Positions 56,201 to 64,000 of a stretch of DNA of 64,000 bases are shown piece after piece. Origin of the DNA: Typha latifolia (Eukaryota; Streptophyta; Magnoliopsida; Poales; Typhaceae); NCBI GenBank assembly GCA_019914945.1, contig CM034100.1, positions 7,141,096 through 7,205,095 on the forward strand. Reading direction: 5' to 3'. The notes below the pieces were generated by a model. That model had not been told where the DNA came from. It was given only the letters and a program-made list of their open reading frames with translations, and made no database searches. Each line of letters begins with the position of its first letter. The first letter of the stretch is position 1. The position numbers and the translations under genes were made by a program.

Positions 56201-59200
56201 GATGTCTCACGGGGACATTGGACTCGATAGATCGAGTCTATTTAATTTATTTATCTTATTAGCTTATGTGATTTAGTTAAAGTCGTAGTAAGCTAGAACA
56301 TGTTTAATTAGCTAAGTTCAATTAAGTTAAGCTTTATATAGTTTTGAAAGAATATTCATCAGATATTAGTGAGACGTTCAAATAATATGAAACCAGATGA
56401 ATAAGATCGGTGACATATTTCGAGTTTCTTCATATTCAGACTTTATCTGGGGCAAATCAGTGAACTAACTCGAGAAAGATATAGAGACTGGTTTAGCTAA
56501 GTTTATTACTTTGTGTCTTATTAGGTTTAGGATTCTTTTATTTTATTCTCCATAAATAAGGCCTTTTGGGTTGTATCTTAAGCATACATTGAATAAAACA
56601 TTGAGATTATTTCTAGCCTTAGATTATCTTAGGAGTAAGAGTAACATAGGAGTCGAAGTAAATTAGTCTTCCTTCATTACCACCACTGTTACCCATCTTC
56701 TCTCTCTCCATAGTGCTCCACTACCTTTCACCTTTATCACTATCGTTGGTCACCTCTATTTGCCTCTTAAAACCCCTTGTTGCGGATCGATTCTAGTCGA
56801 ATCATAATAATTTGGTATCAGAGCAGTTGTTATCCTTGGACGAGATGGCAACTACTCATAGAATGGTGGCACAATTGGCCAGGGAGACTTCCACTGCTTG
56901 GGATCCACCAATGGTAGCCGATGTGGCACTTGAGATCAGCACCTTACCATCGGAACCTCTGATCCCACCTCTGTCGACTGCTCAATTGAAGTTGTTGCAA
57001 GCCTTGCTGGCAATCCAGGCATCCATGGCAAAGATGGTGACGATTCTCTGTGAGATCTGCAGACCGCAAATGTCTAAAAATCAGTCGAAGTGGCGCGCGG
57101 CTGAATTGTGGCTGCTCGGTGCACCGCAAAGGTTGAACCAGCACGCACCGTACTGATCGATAGGGAGGAGATACTAAGTTTTAGGGCAGACCCAATCCTT
57201 GGGCACACACCTAAGGCTCGGCCCAATCGAGGACTGACCTGTTAGATTATGCGCCACTAGCTAAAATCGCAACTCATCCGACGACTAGGGCTTGGTCTTA
57301 TCCGACGGTGCCTAGGACTTGGCCCGAACCACCTATGCATAGGGCTTGGACCGAGCCACCTACAATTAGTGTCTGGCATGAACCATAATAGGCTATCACC
57401 TGGTTTGAGTTGTCCGCACCAAGACTTTGGCTCGAACCACCTGTGGCTAGGATTTGGCCCGAGCCACTCTCAGTTAGGGCAAACTATGGTCCGAACCAAT
57501 GGGTCTTAGAGCAGAATCCATCATGGGGCCTCCCATCAACATGATAGATGGGACCCACACAGAGATCGAGGACGTGCGGTTCGAGAGCAACGGAAGGTCT
57601 GGAAATCACCATGGACACCTTGAGGATAAGGTGGTTAGAAGCATGGTGGAGTGATGTAATCTGAGTCTAATCGGATCACCTCATGGGGACATTGGGCTCG
57701 ATGAATCTAGTCTATTAACTTATTTATCTTATTAGCTTATGTAATTTCGTTAGAGTTTTAGTAAGCTAGAACTTATTTAATTAGCTAGGTCAAGTTAAGT
57801 TAAGTTTTGGATAATTCTGAAAAAATATTCACCTGATATTTGTGTGATGTCCAAATAATATGAAATTAGATGGATAAGATCGGCAACGTCATCATCTACA
57901 ACTTTCGTATTCGGAGTTTCTTGCAATTCGGATTCTATCTAGGGCAGAACGGAGAACCAATTGAGAAAGATATGGAGACTAGTTTAGCTAAATTTATTAG
58001 TTTGTGCATTATTAGGTTTAGGATCTTTTTATTTTATTCTCTATAAATAACCCTTTATGGCTTGTATCTTAGAGATACATATAAAGCATTGAGATTATCT
58101 TTAGTCTTAGATTATCTTAGGAGTAAGAATAACATCAGAGTAGCTATAAGAGTAATCACTACTGTCGACCACCTCTAATCGACACTTAGACCCCCTTGTT
58201 TCCGATCGATCCTAGTCGGACAATAACAGTCTTTACCACTCAACTTTCCTGCATTAAAGACAGTAGTGATTATTTTCTATGTGATATTTGTTGACTAATA
58301 ACCATCAAGATGAAAAATGTTTTTTCAAATTAAGTACCCTGTTAAAAAAACATAATTTTTAGGGTATATAGACCTATTCTACTTAAGTTCAGGCAAGTTA
58401 TTAAAAGTATCAGATACTGAGTTTTGACTTGTCCCTAGATCCTTTTAAGTCGATGTTCTCTCCAAACTGACTTGTTTTATTTATCTTTCACTTTTATCTC
58501 TCTTGCTGTTGGTGTTGCATGTTTTACCTGCAGATTAATTTTGTTTATTGTTCTATTCAGAAATGGAGTGGTGCAAAGAAAAAAGTAAAGAATTGCATAA
58601 TCTAATTTAAGATTTTGTAGAACTATTTGACAAATTGAGGAACATAATAGTTAACTGAAGGCATTTTATTCTGAAAAAAAACTACACTTTCTTTACGTAG
58701 GTCCATCTGGGTGTGAAATTTCTCAGGCACTGGCCATTTGTTGGACGTGTCAGAGTATGCTTTGTTGAGCCTCCATATTTCCAGATGACCGTGAAACCAA
58801 TATTTAATCGTGGTCTCGATGTAACAACATTTCCCGGAATTTCAGGATGGCTTGTAAGATTTTCTTTTAATTTATGGCTGTTAATCATAATAATGTTATG
58901 CTTACCTAGTTTTCTCAGTATCTTTATCTATTGGTTTCGCAGGATAATTTATTAAATGTTGCATTTGGGGAGACGCTTATTGAGGTTAGTTTTATAGGGT
59001 TGGAGAGAATTTGATGATGATTATTTAATTGAAGGAGATATGAAATAAATTAGTCATTGTAGCTCAGATTTCTTAAATTATGACAGATAATAAATTTTCA
59101 TTTAGTTTTTAAGAAGACTCTGTTTGTTTCCCAGATTTCAGCATCAAAGTATCAAACATAAAGATAAAATGTTGATTCCTAATTTTGGCTGTGTGCTATC

Positions 59201-62200
59201 TAAACTTTGGCTTTACATCAAAATCTTATTCTAGTCTCATGCCCCTTGCAGCCTAACATGCTTGTGATTGATGTGGAAAATTTTGCTTCAGCAGCCACAG
59301 GTAACATAAAAGACTTTAGTGTATGATTTATATTCTGGGACTTTCCTTATAAATCAATCCTATATCGAAAATAAGTCCAATGTTTATCATATTAAGTTGC
59401 TCTTCTATAACATATGTCAAGTGATGACAATTTTAAACATCTTGGCTATACATCCTACTTTGTTGGTTATCATTAATGAAATATAGAGGGAAAGTATATT
59501 GTTAGTGAGACAATGCTAGGTAGTCCGAAGCACACTTACAAACCGAGACATGCTCATGTATCGAATGCCATAAGATCCCTTATCCATTTTGTAGCAACTC
59601 GATGTTTATTTGTTCACCCATGACAGTGTGATGTAGGACAACGTCTCGGCAGAGTTGAGAAGAAGTAGGAAAAAATAATCAAACCCGTAGAATCCACCAA
59701 TCGGGGTGTCGGAATCCACCAACAAACATTCAATATGCAAAAGCTCTTAAAATATTCATTAACCCATAAAAGATGATTGCAAGCCTTTATATAGGCAAAA
59801 TAAAGTAAAAGATAAAAAGACGAAAATAGCCCTAGAAGGTGGCTAGTCACAACCCTCGTTAAGCCAAAAGGCTACTGGTGCAACCCTTTTTTGCCTACGA
59901 GAATAAACGTAACAAAAAGTGGTGTCCCCACTAACTCTCCCGGGGTGGAAGAAACTCGACTTAGTCGAGTGGCTATAATAGTACTCTAAAATGTCAGGGT
60001 CAAGCTGCTGTAACTCCTCGCGAGTGATCCACGTATAATCAGACTCTGGTCGCCCGTGCCATCAAATGAGAAAATGATGAACCCCTCCTTCTGTAGTAGA
60101 TGTTATTTGATCATCCAAAATAGTGTCTATCTTTTCTTGTGATGTGGATGGAAAAGCAGAAGTGGTATGTGGCACAGCAGGGATGTTTGGAAGGGTAGTA
60201 GATGTAGCATAAGTTTCAGTGGGGATGTGCATAGGTGGTTGGTAGGCTGCTAGATCCTCAATATTAAAAGTACAACTAATGCTATAATCAGGAGGAATAT
60301 CAATGACATAAGCATTATCACCTACATGTTTCAGAACTTGGAAAGGTCCTGCACTACGGGCATGCAACTTCCGAACAGCTCCTAAAGGGAATCGTTCGGG
60401 TCTGAGACGAATCATAACATGATCTCCAACATCGAACTCCTTGGCATATTTGTGCAAGTCGGCATATATTTTATATTGGTGATTACTTGCCTCAATTCGC
60501 TTAGTGATCTATTGATGCAAAGAATGAACATGATGTGCAAATGCTTCGGGCAGACTCGAGACTCTAGAATGAGCTGACATAGGCGATAGATCTAGAGGTT
60601 TGCGTGCTTTAAAACCATAAACAACTTCAAATGGGCTCATGCCAATAGACCTATTAATGGAGTTATTATATACAAATTGAGCTATAAGAAGAATGGCATC
60701 CTAGTTTTTGTTATGATTATCCACGAGACAGCGCAAAAGATTTCTAAGACTATGATTAACGACCTCAGTTTGACCGTCGATTTGAGGATGATATGCAGTA
60801 GAAAATTTTAATTTTGTGCCAATCATGTGCCATAAAGTTTTCCAAAAATAGCTCATAAAGTGAACATCCCGGTCGCAACCATATGCCATAAGATGATTGC
60901 AAGCCTTTATATAGGCAAAATAAAGTAAAAGATAAAAAGACGAAAATAGCCTTAGAAGGTGGCTAGTCATAACCCTCGTTAAGCTAAAGGGCTACGGGTG
61001 CAGCTCTTTTGTGCCTATGAGAATAAACGTGACGAAAAGTGGTGTCCCCACCACAGTGCCTAACATCTTGAATGAGAATGTGAAAAAAAGCGCATTTTAG
61101 AGAGGGAATAGCTTTTTGTGCTTATCTTTTCATGCACATTTTATGAATCCTTTTCTCTCTTGTGAATTAAGAATAGTGAGAGTTTTACTTTTTCCTAATC
61201 ATGAACTTTGGGAAACAATATGATTTCTTGTTGAGTTTGGCCTCTTAGATCTATTACCTTTGAGGTTGTTCTGAATCAATTTTTGCTGTAAAATTTGTCA
61301 GAAGATTGGTTCTCTGTTGATGAGAAACCTCCAATTGCTTATGTTAAACTGGAGATAATAGAAGGAGCTGACCTGAAACCCTCCGATTTAAATGGTAAGC
61401 TATGGCATCACTCTTCTTTTTGCAGATGTAAAAGTTTTTTTTTTTTCTAAATGTTTATTATGAAATGGACTACCCAGGACTTTCTGATCCATATTTGAAA
61501 GGTCAGCTTGGGCATTCCAGATTCCAGACGGAAATTAAGTGGAAAACATTAAATCCAAGGTGGATAGAAGAAGTTAAAATTCCAATCAGATCATGGGAAG
61601 CACCTAATATGCTTACTCTTCAAGTTCTTGATAAAGATCGTATGTATGATGACAAGCTCGGGTATGTTCTTGTTTCTACATTTTTCGAGTAGTAAATAAT
61701 TTTAACATGGTAAGAAAAAGTCCAGTTCATGTTGAAATATTCCTTTTATACTGTCAAAAGAACAACTAGATAAGCCCAGTTGCATCAAGATTTTGGAGGC
61801 TATTTTTTTTATTTCTTGTGAGATATTCTAATAACGTAGCAAACCATGCTATCTTTTTGTTTTCTTTGTAATCATTCCAATCCTTGAAGACATGCTTAAC
61901 AGTCTTGCTCTTATTATTTCCTTCTGTCTTGCTTTGACTCTTATCACTCTTTCCAGAGTTTGTTCTCTAAACATTGATAACTTAAGGGGTGGAGAAAGAC
62001 ATGACAAATGGTTGTCATTAAGGAATATTAAGATGGGCAGGATTCACATTGCAGTAACTGTACTTGAAGTTGATTTGGAAAAGGTATGTTCTTTTCTACT
62101 GCTTCAGACATGTCAAAATGGTAATAGCTAGAAAAGTATTGTCGAACTTGAAAGCTCCATTTTAAAATAGAACTCCTACAGGTGAAAGATTCTAACAAAG

Positions 62201-62673
62201 AAATCTCTGAGGGCATTGAGATTGAGACCAAGAGATCAAGCTTTCTTGACAAAAATGCATCTTTGGAGGCATACCGAAAGATGGCAGATGAGTTTGAGCG
62301 CATCAACATCAAGGGACAAGATAAGATAGGAGTATGGATCCATCACCATGGCAGTTGTGTTTCCCAAACATGGGAGTCTCGAAAAGGACGAGTGCAGTAT
62401 ATGAAGACTCAAGCTGATGAAACTATTGATCGCAGTGAAAACAACAATGATGAGAACACGTATGGAAGTAAATATCCTCGACTTGGCAAAGTGCGAAGAA
62501 GTCTAGGCAAGTTTGTTTCTGTGTTTCATAGTAGTACAAAGGAGAGTCCAAGAGAGAGTAGCAACAGGCATATTCCAACTCCACGTCCAAATCTCGGGCC
62601 AGTTGGAGAGAAGCGGACATCAATCAAGCTCATCGTGGATGAAGCTATTGCTGGCCATAGTGGAGAAGGGTAA
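50219..62673 (+). CDS. NTMC2T6: NTMC2 type-6-like SMP/C2 domain protein (At1g53590-like)
   Basis: Twelve exons: 50219-50344, 55046-55120, 55281-55424, 55773-55868, 55988-56104, 58701-58853, 58943-58984, 59252-59300, 61302-61394, 61478-61661, 61957-62083, 62182-62673. All are GT-AG and total 1698 bp (565 residues). Residues 8-42 are hydrophobic with a W/G/S break (ER membrane anchor). About 70-250 are the SMP lipid-transfer domain ([55 protein letters not shown]). About 270-400 are one C2 domain ([29 protein letters not shown] carry the Asp ligands). The tail has [11 protein letters not shown]. Such proteins tether ER to other membranes and move lipids. Exon 5 lacks about five residues of the usual KLRKRLGFGMW segment. 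The tail is shorter than in Arabidopsis (about 750 residues). A second ATG at 50228 could be the true start, as homologues begin with the matching ME. Confidence 0.9.
51306..54350 (-). mobile_element. Degraded hAT transposon in NTMC2T6 intron 1
   Basis: Left end CAAGGTTCGAAAAATCGG (51306) followed by GATC/TCGG-rich subterminal DNA, resembling the right end of the MITE at 35664. Minus-strand coding remnants occur from high to low coordinate: a BED-finger tail ([13 protein letters not shown], near 54150), a linker (53752-54003), transposase core at 53038-53286 ([41 protein letters not shown]), and [17 protein letters not shown] near 52790-52830. Then [13 protein letters not shown] lies near 52030. 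Stops and frameshifts throughout. The right terminal repeat was not found. Confidence 0.8.
56179..58228 (+). mobile_element. Short non-autonomous LTR retrotransposon (TRIM/LARD-like)
   Basis: 5' LTR 56179-56810 and 3' LTR 57652-58228, both starting TGATGT. Flanks atctt and gtctt match at four of five positions. Directly after the 5' LTR is an exact PBS TGGTATCAGAGC (56813), and directly before the 3' LTR a purine-rich GAAGCATGGTGGAG. The internal 840 bp contains a possible gag start (56812-57156, no recognised domain) and an LEDK-type coding end (57617-57632), with no protease, RT or integrase. Lies in NTMC2T6 intron 5, same strand as the gene. Confidence 0.85.
59627..61050 (-). mobile_element. 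Truncated Ty3/gypsy element in NTMC2T6 intron 8
   Basis: 3' LTR 59627-59930 (TGTGATGTAGG to GGTGTCCCCA, 304 bp) and a partial repeat of its right part at 60887-61050. Between them, on the minus strand: integrase core ([32 protein letters not shown], 60701-60885) and integrase C-terminus ([35 protein letters not shown], 60062-60457). PPT-like CCCCGGGAGAG borders the LTR. The 5' half of the element and part of its 5' LTR are deleted at 60887. LTR and protein sequence differ from the chromovirus family of intron 11. Confidence 0.85.
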
Positions 62674-64000
62674 GGCAATACCAGGCTAAGACAAGAACAT
62701 GGTAAAACTGGTGGCAACCAAATATTGGCAGTGTATGGAAATTTGAAAGGATCCAGTTAAAAGGAAAGAGGACCAATTGCTGAGAGATACTGGATGAAAA
62801 TGAGGGGTGATCAATCGCGTACTAGGAGGTTCCCTAAAAGGATATCAGTTCCTCTGACGACCATGATAACAAAATCATTATTGCAAGAGAAGTTTAGAAT
62901 GTCACAAAGTTTTTATGCAGATTGGGATGCATTAAGTTCTGCATTAGAATACGAAGTTTGTAAGGGTATCCTAGTATATGAGGCTCTCAACTATGTAGGG
63001 TCTGAGGAGAACAGATGCATGCAATTTTACACTCATTTACAAGGAGTTTGTTTTCAAGACTTGTCATCACCCAAAGTGACGCACTCAGTTTGAAGTTTGT
63101 AAGAAGTTTGCTTATTGGTATGTTCAAATATGCAAATAGAACAGCTTAGGGAGGATCAAATACTGGAGTTTATGAAGGTGTGATGAAGGTGTGTAAAAGA
63201 AACGAAAAATGGTTTACAAGCTTTGAAATCATCCGTTGCTCTTGGTAAGAGACTGCAGGATTTCAGGAATAAAGAAAAGTAACTGAAGACCTGATAAGAT
63301 TGAGGTATGAGCGCATTTTTGGACTCTTGAAATCTATTTTCAAAGAGGTTATTTTATCAGATTTGTTATCCGGAACAGTAATTGAGATATTCCAATGGCT
63401 ATTGTACTGCAAATTGGTTGTCCTGAAATCTATTAATCCTTGTGCTCCATATTTTGAGAAGAAATCCAGATTAAGATTTTAAATTTATGGTATGATTGAA
63501 GGTAATCTTTCTCGAAGATTGAGATCTTGCCAAATTCTTTAACAAGCTTATTGGTCAGTAAGTTCGGTTAGATTTCATCAGTTAACTTGAATTTAGGGAT
63601 CTTCTCAAATTCTTAGCCAACTTTCTAGTAGAAAGGGTGAATGCTTACCAATTGGTGGGTGAATGGCAATCCTTTATATTTATTTAACAGAAAAAGAAGA
63701 ATGGCAATCCTTTGTTCTAACGTTTTGCATTTTTTTTTATATGGCTGTCAAAATGATCAAGCCAAATCGAACTCGGTCTGATGTAGGCTCGATTCTAGAG
63801 AAGATGAGCTTTGTTCGCTCTTGCAAAGACCTCACTTATCCGCTGCACTGAAGGCTTAAACAGGGCTTGATAAATTGGCTTGAATATAAAAATAAAATAA
63901 TAAAAAACAAAAGCCTCAACAATAGCTCATACCAGAAGACCAATCTCAAAGGCCTCAGAACCAGCATTATCCGGCAACGATGTACAGCAATATTAATGGT
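62674..64000. other. 3' flank of the NTMC2T6-like gene
   Basis: Probable 3' UTR followed by intergenic DNA. AATAAAG at 63269 is a possible polyadenylation signal. The open frame at 62794-63093 (99 codons) matches nothing I recognise and has no splice link to the gene. It could be a decayed C-terminal extension or UTR. Confidence 0.45.

Noticed and set aside
62794..63093. 99-codon ORF after the NTMC2T6-like stop codon
   Set aside because: No recognisable domain and no splice link; treated as 3' UTR or flank.
1..64000. tRNA genes
   Set aside because: Only the short tRNA-complementary primer binding sites were seen; no cloverleaf-type sequence was recognised by eye.

Overview
This is plant nuclear DNA from an angiosperm. 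The evidence is a plant-type 5S rDNA array, GT-AG introns, two recognisable plant genes, and LTR retrotransposons primed by initiator-tRNA-Met. The wording of the NTMC2T6-like protein reads more like monocot than eudicot homologues, and the very long TE-filled introns would suit a large-intron monocot such as a palm. That placement is inference; the species cannot be read from the window.

Layout. 1-6735: the edge of a tandem 5S rDNA array on the + strand, with 26 near-full-length copies, two internally deleted copies and terminal fragments. Units are about 240 bp, with a CT-rich spacer. 6736-7277: short unique DNA, probably the promoter and 5' UTR of the next gene. 7278-38290: SNI1 (+), a subunit of the plant SMC5/6 complex and negative regulator of systemic acquired resistance. 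I reconstruct 15 exons that join in frame to 457 codons plus stop across 31 kb. Intron 11 (15.4 kb) holds a compound of two defective Ty3/gypsy chromoviruses, arranged LTR-A-LTR-B-LTR. Intron 12 holds a 1.1 kb PIF/Harbinger-like element. Intron 13 holds a hAT-like MITE containing a polypurine tandem repeat. 38291-50218: intergenic, with a short LTR element family that includes an inverted copy (42.4-45.5 kb), an LTR remnant (47.7 kb) and a chromovirus solo LTR (49.0-49.6 kb). 50219-62673: an NTMC2T6-like gene (+), an ER-anchored SMP plus C2 protein of the plant synaptotagmin-like class. I find 12 exons coding 565 residues. Its introns carry a degraded hAT transposase (intron 1), a short LTR element with PBS, PPT and near-perfect target-site duplication (intron 5) and a truncated gypsy element (intron 8). 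62674-64000: 3' flank.

How the parts relate. The two host genes are independent and co-directional; nothing indicates a shared pathway. The mobile elements form linked groups. The chromovirus LTRs at 15.6, 18.9, 23.3, 28.8 and 49.0 kb are one superfamily, and the longer copies are packed with GCGTTCGAACGC palindromes. The short LTR elements at 42-45 and 56-58 kb keep the chromovirus-type pol C-terminus and polypurine tract, and the better preserved one keeps its primer binding site, so they look like deletion derivatives. The hAT-like MITE at 34.8 kb shares a terminal motif with the degraded hAT element at 51.3 kb.
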